Positions 12,131 to 24,986 of a DNA stretch of 64,000 nucleotides are shown one piece after another. Position numbers and translations under genes: made by a program. The notes beneath the pieces were generated by a model. That model did no database searches and was not told where the DNA came from. It saw only the letters and a program-made list of their open reading frames with translations. Position 1 is the first letter of the stretch. Each line of letters starts with the position of its first letter. The DNA is from Oncomelania hupensis (lineage: Eukaryota > Mollusca > Gastropoda > Littorinimorpha > Pomatiopsidae), in NCBI GenBank assembly GCA_036898135.1, contig CM072511.1, positions 25,525,564-25,589,563 on the forward strand. The letters are read 5' to 3'.

Positions 12131-12953
12131 GGCCTAGTTTTGGATGATTTTGACCTAGTGTAGGCATGCACTTATGCCATCTAAGTTTATACCCACAGGC
12201 TCGGTTAAAAGCAAAATGACAATAATAATCTTCGCGTGTCCAGACAATGGCCTAAGTGAGTCTTACCACGTCGCGCCGTAATCCACCCATACCGCTCTAA
12301 CAGACAATATTCCATTTAGGAGCTTTATAGTATTAGCTTACCTCTCGGAGCCTTTGACCTATGACTTTGTTCTAGCAAAAAGCATAAAAGCTTAAACGCT
12401 TTGCCTCCTGTTAGTAGCCTAAAGAAAGGTAAACCTAAGGTTAAACCTCACAGACCGACTTCCCTAATAGACCGAATTTCTATTGACGAATTTGCTTGTA
12501 AGTAGTCTTATCTTACACCTCGGAGCCTTTGACCTAAGATTTCTCTCTGGAAAAGACCATCGAAACTGGATCTCGTTGCCTCTAGCCAGAAGCCGAAAGG
12601 AAAATAAGCCATATAAGCCTATATATCTTGTTGAACATACACCGTAATACAATAGACCGTTTGCACAAAGACTTGTCTGCTAAAAGGCCCTTTCATTAAA
12701 GTACAATTCAATCCATTGAATTCACGAAGTTTCCTTCGCGACAAATCGGGAACGTATCATGTAGAATAGTCTTACATAATAGTGATTATAGCTTGTCTGT
12801 TATAGAGTATATACCCGATTCCATTTTTAAATATCTTATTTGCCCAGAGTGATTGCACTTACGGTTGCAACCGTGTCTGCAAGATCTTTTAATTGAAGTT
12901 TTAATATTTGTTGTGTGAGGTGTGGATGTGTGTGTAACTGTTTCTCAACATCG
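12131..12953. other. Unassigned DNA with a diverged direct repeat
   Basis: CTCGGAGCCTTTGACCTA recurs ~170 bp apart (12345 and 12516), suggesting an old tandem duplication. No gene recognised. Confidence 0.55.
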
Positions 12954-13550
12954 GAATAATTTCCATATGCAATGTATGTTTCCATTTGGATTAATAAACT
13001 CTGTATTCTGCATTCTTTATAGACACATGTCTTAATCTTACCAGTAAGTATAGTACAACCCCGTAAACATGTTAAATCGTATTACTAGAGCAAGGTGATT
13101 GAATCAAGAAAGACATTGTGCTTCCAGACGCTTTCTAAAATAATGATTCCACATCTAGGAATTTAGTTATGAATTTAACCTTACTTCCATACTTGTTAGC
13201 CGCGATTGTAGCCTCAGGGTCACTTCCACGTTCTAGCAAACAAAACTCATCGGGATAATTTCCATATGCAATGTATGTTGCCATTTGGATTAATAAACTC
13301 TGTATTCTGCATTCTTTATAGACACATGTCTTAATCTTACCAGTAAGTATATAGTACAACGCCGTAAACATGTTAAATCGTATTACTAGAGCAAGGTGGT
13401 TGAATCAAGAAAGACATTGTGCTTCCAGACGCTTTCTAAAATAATGATTCCACATCTATGAATTTAGTTATGAATTTAACCTTACTTCCATACTTGTTAG
13501 CCGCGATTGTAGCCTCAGGGTCACTTCCACGTTCTAGCAAACAAAAACTG
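12954..13550. repeat. 299-bp tandem duplication
   Basis: TTCCATATGCAATGTATG occurs at 12961 and 13260 and the two units match to ~13550 with only a few substitutions. On the minus strand each unit keeps part of an open frame (RIQSLLIQMATYIAYGNYPD / FCLLERGSDPEATIAANKYG) that might be a terminal exon; I do not recognise it. Confidence 0.85.
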
Positions 13551-14918
13551 ATATTTTGTATTTTGCTTCCACCACTCCATCGTTTTCTTTTTAAGTCTTA
13601 CTAGAAAGTCACGCCACAATATTGTGATTCATGGAGATCTCCCCAACAAGGAGAGGTCTTCGACGAGGCTTCTTAATGTCAACTCATCCCTTGACTTTTA
13701 GTCTAAGCTTACCTTTTTTTGTTGTCAAGTCCGTAACCTTACTTTCTCAGTCAATAGCGTAACCAGAAAGTCTTCACTAGTGACTCCACCACAGGCAACA
13801 TCGAATTCCTTAAGGCTGTGAGTCTACACAAAAGAAAATACTGTCATTAAAAAATAATAAGTTTTCCACACTCGATTCGTCTATTTCACATATCGTGTCC
13901 TGCTCGGCTTCTTAGTTTTGAGTCTGTGGCCTAAAGCTGAATTTGACGTTAATCAATAATTGTTGGTCTTAACAGTTATTCCACAGCGAGTATTTCAGTA
14001 GACGCGATAAAAGAACAAATTAAGGAGATACAACGCAGCATCCACACAATTATTTTTAAAAAGTTCGCAATACATGTATTGCGCTCAATGCTTAATGAGG
14101 CAGTAAAAGCCAACAAACAATTCTTAATATATATTTTTTTAAAATAGTTGTTTCTAAATTACATTGTCATCGTTTGACTTAGCTCCACCCTATAAAGTTG
14201 TCTTATCTGATCTTATCTTAGTGGATCACACTGGTTATCATACTGGTTATCACACAGAGGCGGCTGCTGGACAAACACTTACACCGTCCCCAAGCTTAGA
14301 GCTGATGGAACCCTAACACGCTTTCCTGGCAAAACTGTTAACACTCGTTGTCTCTTTGTTGAGCGTGGAGATGCAGATTCTGAACAGAACGCAATACTTC
14401 AAGTCTCTGAAGACACTATACAAATTAACAGTATGACCTGAAATACCTCCACAAATTTATTTCTAGACAAAAAGTACTTGTTGTTGAACGTTGTAAAAAA
14501 AGAGTACTTCTTGTTGTTGTAGTTGTTGCAAACTTACAAACTTGTCAATCATTATTTTATGACCTATTAGCCGTTACTATCTTTAAATGAAATAGCCCTT
14601 AGGTTTAAATGTAGAAGTTTATAATCAAGCAATAACATTAGAGAGTTTATATTAGGTTTTGAACAGTGTTACAAGGTACAGGCAAAACATAGGGTAACAC
14701 GGTTGTGGTGGCAGAAAAGACGGCTACAGAAGCTGCGTTTTGCGCGGCGAGGATTATGATAAGGTTTTGCTGGACAATTTAGCTGACTACACGAAGGTTA
14801 GCCTCTCTCTCTCTAGCTCTATTGTTTCTATTTTATCCCCATCTCATGATGATGAAGATGAAGATGCTGCTGCTGATGATGATGAACATCATTATCATCG
14901 TTGTCGTCGTCGTTGTTG
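13551..14918. other. Unassigned DNA
   Basis: A TTGTCTTATCTGATCTTATC piece near 14200 resembles the LINE A (TCTTA)n tail. Otherwise no gene recognised. Confidence 0.5.
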
Positions 14919-15340
<422 letters not shown>

Positions 15341-16394
15341 ACATCACCTATATTTTTCCACGAAGCGCAAAAGCTGTAACTTCTTTGCAGCGTCTCTTTA
15401 CAACAATCCCGCTATCGTAATACAAAGAATCTTCAAATAGCTTCAAAGAGATATTGCGTCGAACAGTACAAGTTACCTACATGATGGAACAACCTTTAAA
15501 CGAAGCGCCGTAAGTGATGCTTATCATATTTAGTTTCCTTATTTTACGATAGACAGGAAAAACACAACAATATACCCAAGCGCCGTTGTCTAATGACGGG
15601 AAAGGTTCACCACTAAGCCAAGTACCAGTTGTACTCAGTCTATACCACCAGGAAAACGGGACTAAGACTATAAAGCGGACTTTCCTCCTCAAAGAGCTGC
15701 TCACAGCGCTGGCCGTGACAAGGATTCAACTCCCGCAACTGAAGACACCAATTGCGTAGCGTAGTGATTGGACTGAAGCACACGCCACAATTGTCTGGCT
15801 AATGGCCTCTCTTTATTAAAAGGTTTGTGGAAGGTTCCAAAACTGTTGTTCGAGGTTCTCAAATCCCGAACCTAGGTTGCTGGACCTTCTTCGAACAAAA
15901 AAGAAATAAAAAGTTTTGGAACTTCAACGAATTTTCCAGATTAGACAAAGCCATAAGCATCATCGGTTAAAGGCGGTTATTACCAGCTTGGATGGGAACT
16001 GTTTACTGTGAGCCTATTTGGTTGCAACCGCTGAACGACACACATAATGAAACGAGCGCACACTACCCCATCCATTGCTTCTACCCCCACCCCAAGTTTA
16101 CCCAGTTGTGAATACCTGGCTCTGTTTAGAACAAGGGGGGGGGGGTGGAGGGGGTGTAAGGCAGCAAGAAGAGGAGATGGGCCCCTTTGTCTTGATATGA
16201 CAGGTATGAACAGACGTTAAATAACGTAAATAAACACGTATACATTCATACAAAGATGGGCACCTCCCTCATGAAAGCTGGCTCTGAGAAATGGGAGGTC
16301 ACCAACGCCTCTCTCAACACCAACAGGTAACGAACGGGGACACCTTTTTTGTTTTTGCCTCAATGCTTCGTTTCAAGCATTTTAGTCTATATTT
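15341..16394. other. Unassigned DNA
   Basis: A 75-codon minus frame at 15477-15704 is unsupported. Contains repeat G at 15815-15955 and a G-run near 16134. Confidence 0.5.
15815..15955 (-). repeat. Short interspersed repeat G, inverse copy
   Basis: Reverse complement carries TCTAATCTGGAAAATTCG, ACCTAGGTTCGGGATTTGAG and AACCTCGAACAACAG, as at 5388. Confidence 0.55.
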
Positions 16395-16720
16395 TATTTA
16401 TTTAATCGTTCTTATATAGCGCTTTACCAGCTCAAGAGCTGCTCAAGGCGCTGGCCGATACAGGATCTAACTCAAGCCGCCCGAGACGCCCACCCGCAGC
16501 CTTTGGGCGCATGGTCTGACGCACGTACAACTGAGCACAATCCTGGGCAGCCAGGGATGGGGGAGAAGGACCTAGGTGCATGCTGGGTGTGTTCTTGTCA
16601 CCGGCACTCACCCGTCTAGGACATGAGCGTCAGGATCTTTAAAGTCCGTTATGATGGAATGTATGCGACACAGACTAGACCTCGGTTTATACTCTCATCC
16701 GAAGGAGTAGGAAACATACA
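16395..16720. repeat. Interspersed repeat family D copy
   Basis: Best-preserved copy: TATATAGCGCTTTACCAGCT, AAGAGCTGCTCAAGGCGCTG, GCCGATACAGG, then ACTGAGCACAATCCTGGGCA, CATGCTGGGTGTGTTCTTGT and ACATGAGCGTCAGGATCTTT. Confidence 0.8.
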
Positions 16721-17159
16721 GGACTGGACGGATCTGTGGTCTATGTAGGCTAAGTCTTGATAGATCCCTGACACTCAGTACAGATATCGGAAGATTCTTC
16801 TACGACCGGGTAAGCTGAAGCCTAAGGGCATTTAGGATACATTTGCAGAACAAAAACGAGTATAGAGAGGTCTGTAGCGTTATAATGTTCTAAAGAAAGA
16901 TACAAGATCAAGTATCTAATTTAGCTTATAATTATTTGTAGTACAGTAGCAGTAGTTTTTAAAAATCTTTTTTTAAAGCAACTTGTACTTTTATACTATG
17001 ACCTCTTTGAGTTTGTCGTCGTTGTTTATGCTGCTGTTGGTGGTAGGCCTAGTGTTGGAGGCGTTGTGGTTTGTAGTTGGTGTGTGTGTGTGCGTGGGGT
17101 GGGGTGAGGGATACAGGGTGTTGATATTGTTTGCTGTTGCTGTTGTTGTTGCTGCTGCT

Positions 17160-17160
17160 G

Positions 17161-17219
<59 letters not shown>

Positions 17220-17222
17220 TAT
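17160..17222. repeat. (TTTC)n microsatellite
   Basis: About 15 TTTC units after a (TTG/CTG)n stretch. Confidence 0.95.
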
Positions 17223-17523
17223 TTCTCAGTGACTGTCGATGTTGACCACCACCTCCACCTCCACCACCACCCACCATCATCACCAAAGAAGTAAGCAATA
17301 GAAACTAATCTGAACTTTCCTTTGTTAGAAAGGAAAACTATTTATCCCTTTGCCAGTATGGTTCCCTAAAATTGAAAAAAAAATTAAAAGGAAAATGTAA
17401 GCCACCAAAAAGTGTGAGTCCAAGGTAAACTAATACTTTGTTATTCTCAGGTAAGACAAACAAAATCCATCGTTTTGCATGCAGTTTCTTAGGAAATTTA
17501 AGATAGTTAGTCATTGTTTATAG

Positions 17524-18128
17524 GGTCCAGCGGACTGCAAAGAGCCGAATCAGGACCACAACTTGAAAGAGGGTTCACCCCTTGATCCGTATAATAGATC
17601 ACTGAAACAACCCTAAAGGTAACACTGAAGACACTCCACCAGCTGGTCACTTTACAATAAAGGCATCCCATGCAGGAGACGTTGAGGCTTTACTCTAATT
17701 CTTGAGCCTCCTTTTACTCTAATTCTTGAGCCTCCTTTTACAAAAATAAATCAAAATAGAATATAAACAGCATTGTAAAATATTAGCAAAACACATAAAA
17801 ATAAAATGCCAACAATGCTAAATAATTATACCATAGAAAGCTCTAGTGACTATTTGGAAGAAAACGTTCAATATCCCCAAGCTGACCCAACAGAACCATA
17901 CACATGAGGAGTTTTGGGAGAGTTTTCCAGAAACAAAGTAGGTGGCTGGTCTAGCGAAGAAGATAGTAGATTCATAGAACAAAGTAGGAATGAGAAGAGC
18001 AAAGGAGAAAGACAGCGAGAGTGGGAATTTAAAGCACTAAATTTCCAGAAAGTGGTGATACTAGTTATACAGAAAACACCGGCACCTCCACAGGGTGGGG
18101 GTGGGGGGAGGGGAAGGAAATTCAAGAG
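17524..18128 (-). mobile_element. Retroposon family C, old diverged copy
   Basis: Shares GGTCCAGCGGACT...GAGCC.AATCAGGACC, CAGTCACTTTACAATAAAG, GGAGAC.GTTGAGGCTTTA and TTTAAAGCACTAAATTTCCA with the younger copies, but with many changes and no clear target duplication. Confidence 0.8.
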
Positions 18129-18586
18129 CTAATTAAATGAATGAAATGCGTATTAGAAAGAACCTGGAATTTTGATCTGACCAAAAGCTTCATCATTGAA
18201 ACCAATGAAGTTTAACAAGACGGCTGTATATAAGCGCAATTATTCATTCAGCGTGCTTGAATGTCTTTAGGTATAACTCAAGAAGAGCAGCGAAACTAAC
18301 TGATTGATGCAGACCCATTGAAAGAAGAGAAGAAGCAAATTAAAATTGATAGTACGGAGATTGAGAAAAGAAGTGCCAGCACTTATACGAAGAGGAGGAT
18401 TAAATTGTCTTGAATCTGTCCGGTGTGAGTACATAAAAATTCATAAAGTCAATGACAGAGGCAGTATTTTTAGATCCGTGAAATAATGTCCCTGACTTTT
18501 AAAGAAGATGCTATAAAATAATTATTGATATTGATCGAGTAACTAGAGAAAAGGAGTTAAGTTTCAGTAAACATGAAGAATAAGAG

Positions 18587-19137
18587 ATGACTGCTGCCCT
18601 GGCGAGGTTGAAGCCAATTTGGAAAGACAGGAACATCAGCCTACATTCCAAGGTAAGACCGCTGCGCTCCATTGTCATCTCCATCTTCTTATACGCTTGC
18701 GAAACATGGACACTCACAGCAGATCTACAACGAAGAATACAAAGCATGGATGAGGTGCTACAGGAGACTTCTGGGCATTTCCTATACCCAGGACATCACC
18801 AACGACGAAATCCGACAGACCATCACACAAGCCATTGGACAACACGATGACCTGCTCACAGTGGTGAAAGAACTTAAACTTCGATGGTGTGGCCACGTCA
18901 TCAGATCATCAGGTCTTACAAAGACCATCCTGAAAGGCACATTGCAAGGAGGTAGAAGAAGGGGGAGACCGAAAAAGAGGTGGGAGGACAACATTCGAGA
19001 ATGGACTGGTTTGACACTAAGCGGTACCATCAGGGTTGCTGAGGACAGGGAAAGATGAAGTACGCTGGTTAAACGATCATCTGTGGTGCCCCTACGACCT
19101 CCGAGTTACGGGATAGGATAGGATAGGATAGGATAGG
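18587..19137 (+). mobile_element. LINE family A fragment
   Basis: 3' ~550 bp of family A, from the RLKPIWKDR segment to GGGATAGGATAGGATAGGAT. One short deletion near 18750 shifts frame, otherwise close to the 634 copy. Confidence 0.9.
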
Positions 19138-19194
19138 AAGAGAAACTTGTTTAAATTGCCTGTCCTGTTTATAAATAATATTGGATGCATGCGA

Positions 19195-19385
19195 TAAACG
19201 CACGTTATTCCTAAATCAGACTCAAAGCGCGGCGATCAGTAACCAACATACACGTTTACATATTACAGACACTCCGACATACACACCAAACATACATTCA
19301 TCATTCCAACATGTGGTGTAAAGGAACGTCGCTATTAGAAGACGGAAATCGACATCAAATTTTATTGCGGAAACTTTTAAAAGAT
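19195..19385 (-). repeat. Interspersed repeat family F copy
   Basis: Reverse complement of the 2345 copy (ACTCAAAGCGCGGCGATC, AACATGTGGTGTAAAG, GTCGCTATTAGAAGACGG). Confidence 0.65.
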
Positions 19386-19479
19386 TGCATCCAAAACCAT
19401 TATGGACGGGAGGGAGGAAACTAGAGTACCCGGAGAAAACCCTCGTTGTCCTGAAAAGTCTTGTACTTAAGTCACGTAA

Positions 19480-19580
19480 ATTTGTCCCATGCGGGGTTCG
19501 AACCCCCGACCTTCGGCACAGGAAACCAGCTTACTAACCACTGTGCTATCAGGCCTACCTGGCCTCTCCATAATCCAAGA
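19480..19580 (-). mobile_element. tRNA-derived SINE head, minus strand
   Basis: The reverse strand reads CTGATAGCACAGTGGTTAGT (A box) and GGGGGTTCGAACCCCGC (B box) at tRNA-like spacing. No full cloverleaf with acceptor pairing, so a SINE or tRNA relic. Confidence 0.6.
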
Positions 19581-20501
19581 AGCCACTGATTGATCCAGCA
19601 ATCCCAGACCCCTGAAATAATGTCTCCCACTTGCGTAGAAAGGGGAAAACCATAGAATACGGCTTTTGAGGAAATAAAGAAATTTTTTTTTAAAACAATC
19701 CAACTACCGGTAAATATGAAGAGAAAGAGAAACATGTTTGAATTGTCCTTCACCAGTACATGTAATTAAAACAAACAAACAATTCAGCGATTGCTAAGCG
19801 TTTGTACACTTGTGAAATAATATTTTGCAATCTCATTGCGAGTTGAGAAGTTATTGAAAAAAATAGGAGTTAATGACGAGTTAGAGAACAAATACAGTCA
19901 TGCATTAGATATTTGATCTGAATTCAAGAAGCAATTCATCGATGCCTAGTTTGTATACGGATTTAAATTATTCCAACTGAGGATTTTTTTTTTTACAAAT
20001 CCACAGGAAAGAAGAAAAAGAAGAAGAAGAAGAAGAAGAAGAAGAAGGGATAAGAAGAAAACGATGACTAAGAAGCGTCGAGAGAAATAAATAAATGAAA
20101 GAGAGTATAGGAAACTCCAGAAAAATATTGTTTCCTGGTTGTCTCGTGAGGTCCCGCGTAGTTCTCTTTCGCTCACGGCTATATCCGTCTACATAAACTT
20201 AACAACAAGGTGGCAAACCATTCCAATGTATTTCCAGAACTTCACACACATAGATGAAAAAATAAACATGCTTAAAAAATAATGTTACATTTCATGTTCG
20301 GTGTTATGACTCGGCTTTATGCTAAAAAAGCAATAAGAAAACATGTAATGATAGGCTGTGAGCTAAAGTATCTTCAAGCAAGAAAAATTGTCAAAATTTC
20401 CTAAGCGAAATTTTAGAAACAACACAAAGCGTTTTTGTTTGTTTGTTGGTTTGTTTTAAATGGTGAAGCACGGCCATCTTGACCTTTGAGAAAGTACAAA
20501 T

Positions 20502-21204
20502 GATTGATTGATTGATTGATTGTTGCTTTAGGTCCAGCGGACTCTTCCGAGCCAAATCAGGACCGGACAACCCCCGATCCGCATAAAAGATCTGCTGAAA
20601 CAACCCTAGTGGGAAAACTGAATGCCCTCCACCGGCCAGTCACTTTACAATAAAGACATCCCACGCAGGGGACGGCTGAGGCTTTAACCCAACTAATCGA
20701 ACCCCCGGTTACAAAAACAAAATAGAATACAAACATCATTATAAATTATCAACAAAACACATACATATAAAATGCCTATATTGCTAAATAATAACATCAT
20801 AGGAAGCCCTAGTGACCACCCGGAAGAAAGCGTCCAATACTCCCAAGCTGATCCAACAGACCTCATACACAAACAAGGAGTCTTGTCCAGGAAGAGTTTT
20901 CAAGAAAAAAGGTAGGTCATTGATCTAGCGAAGAAGAAGATAGTATAGCAGAGTGATAGGACAGAGCAGGAATGGGAAAGAGCAAATGAGGAAGACAGCG
21001 ACAGTGGGAATTTAAAGCACTAAATTTCCAGAAAGTGGGGATACTATTTATACTGAAACCCCCGGCACTCCAACGGGGGTACTGTTGCCGCAGTGAATCG
21101 GTCATGTCTATAAAGGAAAGACAGGTTTTCAACTGGGGCTTTCACTTTTCCCTTTATAGGTTAGAACAATCTACAGTGGCAAGATTGCTCATGACCCCAA
21201 GGGG
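20502..21204 (-). mobile_element. Retroposon family C, full-length copy
   Basis: 703 bp between perfect 16-bp direct repeats (TTGAGAAAGTACAAAT at 20486-20501 and 21205-21220). The 3' tail (ATCA)n lies at the left, so the element is on the minus strand, starting CCCCTTGGGGTCATGAGCAA. No long ORF, no A/B box seen. The target duplication and simple tail indicate LINE-driven retroposition. Shares its 5' and 3' ends with the 62384 copy. Confidence 0.88.
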
Positions 21205-21329
21205 TTGAGAAAGTACAAATACGTACGAGTGATGTAATATGTTTAGCAGTAGTTACAAAAAGAAAAAATATTGAATTTCGGTTGAGTTATTCTTGACAAA
21301 AAGCAAAAAGAAAAAAAAAAGAAAAAGAA

Positions 21330-21660
21330 ATTGACCTACTGACCGACAAACCGGACTCTAGTGAAGGAGATGATTATAAATACCTGCATAACAAAACTCA
21401 ACCAAATCGGGGTAGCGGCGTTTGAGATATTGAGTAAAACGAGTTTAGCAACAAAAGGACTCCACTGACCTTGACCTTTCAGCGTTAGAGCATGAGGTCA
21501 CGGGATCCTATCAGTGTTTCTTGAGATATGGCTTTCCACGGATCCACCGACAGACATACAGACAGACCGTTGGACCGACCGACAGACCGGCATTTGGCTC
21601 ATTCTGATCCCCACCCCCGGACTGTTTCAAAGTATTTCCAGAAAAGTCTGCAAACACACA
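21330..21660. repeat. Interspersed repeat family E copy
   Basis: Shares TTTGAGATATTGAGTAAAAC, GACCTTGACCTTTCAGCGTT, TTGAGATATGGCTTTCCACG, (GACA/GACC)n and CATTTGGCTCATTCTGATCC with the 33240 copy. Confidence 0.75.
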
Positions 21661-22257
21661 AACACACAAAATAAAATAAGAATAAAAAATCCGAGATTCT
21701 GGATGGGATCGATGTTTCTATTTCTGGAGCGTGCCTCTCATTATCGTCTGCTTTGCTGGCGGTATGATCTCACCTCGTATGGATTTTTTTCCCCCCTCTC
21801 CAAAAACAGCCTACGGAGGCGAGTTGCGGGCCCTAGAAAATGGAAACCTCCGCCTGCCACGCAAATGACAAGATTCTGAGTTTTCTTCCCCATCCTCCTT
21901 TTTCTCCTCCATTGTATCTGTGAATTTTTTTTAAAATTGTATTTTGGATTTTTCTTTGTATCAACTAATGTCCTTTTCCCCATTTATTCGTTCTTTTATC
22001 TACTTTTTTTGTTCTTTGTACTTACACATCTTATGTAATGTTCTCTTTAGCCTGTACTATACCCTCAACACCTTTACCTTTTCTCGATTCCCATTTCAAA
22101 CTTTGAGATGGCTGTTTAAAGTTATAGAATTTAAAAAACCCACACCAATTAACAATTTTTACGCTACGCACTTCATCCTTCCTCCTCCTCTTCCTCATCC
22201 TTCCCTCTTTCCTCTACCCTATTTCCGGTTCCTCCCTTTTTCAGTTGTTAACTTTCA

Positions 22258-22488
22258 TCGTATCCTGCAAGGCACAATGCAAGGGGGTAGAAGAAGAGGG
22301 AGACCGAAAAAGAGGGTGGGAGGACAACATTCGAGAATGGACTGGTTTGACACTGCACTGAGCGAAACAATCAGGGTTGCTGAGGACAGGAAAAGATGGA
22401 GTACGCTGGTTAAACGATCATCTGTGGTGCCCCTACGACCTCCGAGTTACGGGATAGGATAGGATAGGATAGGAAAGGATAGGAACTT
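22258..22488 (+). mobile_element. LINE family A 3' fragment
   Basis: About 230 bp from the GGRRRGRPKKR segment to (GGATA)n. A 5'-truncated insertion, followed directly by a tRNA-derived SINE. Confidence 0.88.
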
Positions 22489-22494
22489 TCATCG

Positions 22495-22735
22495 TTCCAT
22501 CGCCGTAGCTCAGTGGTACTGCGTTCACCTAGTCCACGGAATGGCCCAGGTTCGAATCCTGTGGGTTTTGCAACATAAAAGAGGCATTTTTGTTGGTCAC
22601 TGCCCATTTTAGCAGTACGATTGCTCTGGTGGTTCAGCGTTATTGCAGGTCCCTACACCTTTGTCTCATGGGATGGTGACCCCCATCGGCCGTATCGCTA
22701 ATGGCGGGTATGGACGTTACACGTCAATGTTCAAT
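22495..22735 (+). mobile_element. tRNA-derived SINE, near full length
   Basis: CGCCGTAGCTCAGTGGTACT (A box), GGTTCGAATCC (B box), then the shared body (CACTGCCCATTTTAGCAGTA, GGTTCAGCG) and 3' end (GGGATGGTGACCCCCATCGG, GCTAATGGCGGGTATGGACG). Confidence 0.85.
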
Positions 22736-22857
22736 CTCATCTTCTGCAACCCTTCCTAGTACTCCTTCGTCTTCTCCTCTGAAACGATCGCATTAATATT
22801 CCACCAACCTTCCAAAACAGTCCAACTTCATTGCTGGAAAGCTTGGATTTTGCGGTT

Positions 22858-23075
22858 TGTCTCACCGCCGTAGCTCAAGTGGTAGAGCGTTCGCCTGGCA
22901 CACCGATGACACAGGTTGGAATCCCGTGGTGGGCGAAATAAAAAGTGGCCATTATTTTCACTGTCCATTTTAGCAGTATGAGTGCTATTGAGGTTCAGTG
23001 TTGATTTTGATCCCTACCCCTTGTTCCTTGGAATGGTTATCGCCAATGGTGGGTGTAGACGTTAAACCTCAATGT
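22858..23075 (+). mobile_element. tRNA-derived SINE, second copy
   Basis: CACCGCCGTAGCTCAAGTGG, AGAGCGTTCGCC, a degenerate B box (GGTTGGAATCCC), body CACTGTCCATTTTAGCAGTA, 3' end GGTTATCGCCAATGGTGGGT. Confidence 0.85.
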
Positions 23076-23532
23076 TCAGTTCTTCGCGATTCTTCTATCC
23101 ATTTCTGTCTATTATTTTTTGACGACCCCATTTGCGTTTCTGGCTCTCTCCTTACATTAATCTCCCACACCGCCTTCCGCCGCCCTGTCATTTTGTTTGT
23201 TTTGCTACAATGTAATATGTTTCTTGTCCTTTTTCTGTCACCGTCTCCCCCCCCCTCCCTCTCCCCCGCCTTTTTTATATTTTAAAAACACTCACTATTC
23301 TACTCCAGCTGTAGTCATCTTTCAAGAATGGAGCTCTGTCAAATAGAAATATTTGGACACAAACGTCAAATAACTGATTTCTCTTCTCTCACTCTTTACA
23401 TGATTGATAACGCCGTTTCCAGCATTTTCAGTCTTCCAAAGCCCCTTCTCCCCCCCCCTCCCCTATACACGCTCTCTCTCTCTCTCTCTCTCTCTTTTTC
23501 TTATATTATTTACAATTTACATTTTATCTATA

Positions 23533-24033
23533 CAGGGGGTCCTCGAGTTACGACGTTGATCCATTCGTGGACGCGTCGTAACCCGATTTCATCGTATGTT
23601 GGAACATAAAGAAAAATACCTGTACAGTGCTATATAATGTCCATTTTAACTTCCATGGTGATGGCCTTTCTTTTCTTTGATGCACTACCATCAGAAGAGT
23701 CTGACTTACGTTTGGGAGCCATAACCAAGGGCAAAAAACTATAAAACACGTGATAGACGGTGTAAACAAACAAACTGGCGTATGTGCAGTGACTGAGCGT
23801 ATGAAGCGACGCCAGCGTAGGAAGCGACGCCGTCTTCCCCGCCGTATAGCCACAACAAAGCGTATTCTTCCGCCGCTCGCCATAAACTAGCTCCCGTTTG
23901 TTTACGTCGCTTACTACGCTAAACCGCGTAAGACGGAACGACGCGTAATATTATTTTTTATATTTTTATGGGGAGGAGAGTCGTAACCACAAAACAACGT
24001 AAGTCGAGACAGGCGTAACCCGAGGACTTACTG
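23533..24033. mobile_element. Tigger/pogo-type MITE
   Basis: 501 bp, flanked by TA on both sides (23531-23532 and 24034-24035). Ends CAGGGGGTCCTCGAGTTACG and, inverted, CAGTAAGTCCTCGGGTTACG. CAG...CTG ends with TA duplication and a CCTCG.GTTACG terminal repeat are typical of pogo/Tigger-like elements. No transposase frame, so non-autonomous. Confidence 0.8.
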
Positions 24034-24084
24034 TATACATGAGAATCACTGATAACTTCCTAGTATATTATAATATATTAGCTG

Positions 24085-24182
24085 ATTACTGACATCCCCT
24101 CACCTTTGTTTCCTGGGATGGTGATCCCCATCGGCCGTATCACTAATGGCGGGTATAGACGTTACACTTCAATGTGCAATCA
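24085..24182 (+). mobile_element. tRNA-derived SINE, 3' fragment
   Basis: Only the 3' part: CTCACCTTTGTTTCCTGGGA, then GATCCCCATCGGCCGTATCA and GCGGGTATAGACGTTACAC. Confidence 0.8.
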
Positions 24183-24239
24183 GAGAGTGATGGTGGGACT
24201 AAGAAAGATAGATCAGGTAAATAAAGGAAGGCAGATGAA

Positions 24240-24276
<37 letters not shown>

Positions 24277-24986
24277 GGAGGGAGGGAGGAAGAGAGGGTG
24301 AGGATGGGGATAGGGGTTAGGGTAGAGGAGATAGCGAGGAACGGAAGACTAAAAATAGCGTTGACATCAGATTCACAATGGTTTGCTCGCTGGTAGAGTA
24401 TGGATTTCGGATCAGTTGCGTAACACTTTGCCTAAGTCTCTTTGGGATTATTGCAAACAATGTTCTTACATAATATAAATAATAATTACTGGTTATTCAG
24501 CATTCATCTCTCACGACCTATAGACTACATAATTTCACGTCATCAAATAGTTCCTTACATTAGTTTTGCTGCAATTTCAATTGTTGTTCCTACCCATTTA
24601 TCACAAGACATTTGTCGTCTTCTCCTTATCTGCCTACAAACTTCATCACTATTTCTCCATGGCCATCCTCCTCCTCGCCAAGTAGGTCGCTATTCATTTA
24701 TTGTCACCATCATCACCATTACAAGATATCACTTTAGCTATATTATTTACAATAGGCCTCTCTACTGTATATACATCAGAATCGCTGGTAACTCCAGGTT
24801 TTCGTCATCGTCATGTTTTCATCATTTCCAACAGTCGCAACAGTAGCAGCAAAAGCAACATTCCTACTAGGATCATCGTCATGATCATCATTATTACCAT
24901 CAGCATCGTCATCAATAACAACAACCACAACAACAACCACAATTTTGTACACAAGGACAGTATTAGCATTGTCATTCTCATTTGAA
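24183..24986. other. Unassigned DNA
   Basis: A (GA)n tract at 24242-24270, then A/T-rich sequence with TCATCA-type runs. No gene. Confidence 0.55.

Noticed and set aside
21944..22462. 172-codon plus-strand gene
   Set aside because: The second half is LINE A 3' sequence in frame by chance; the first half is A/T-rich with no recognisable protein.
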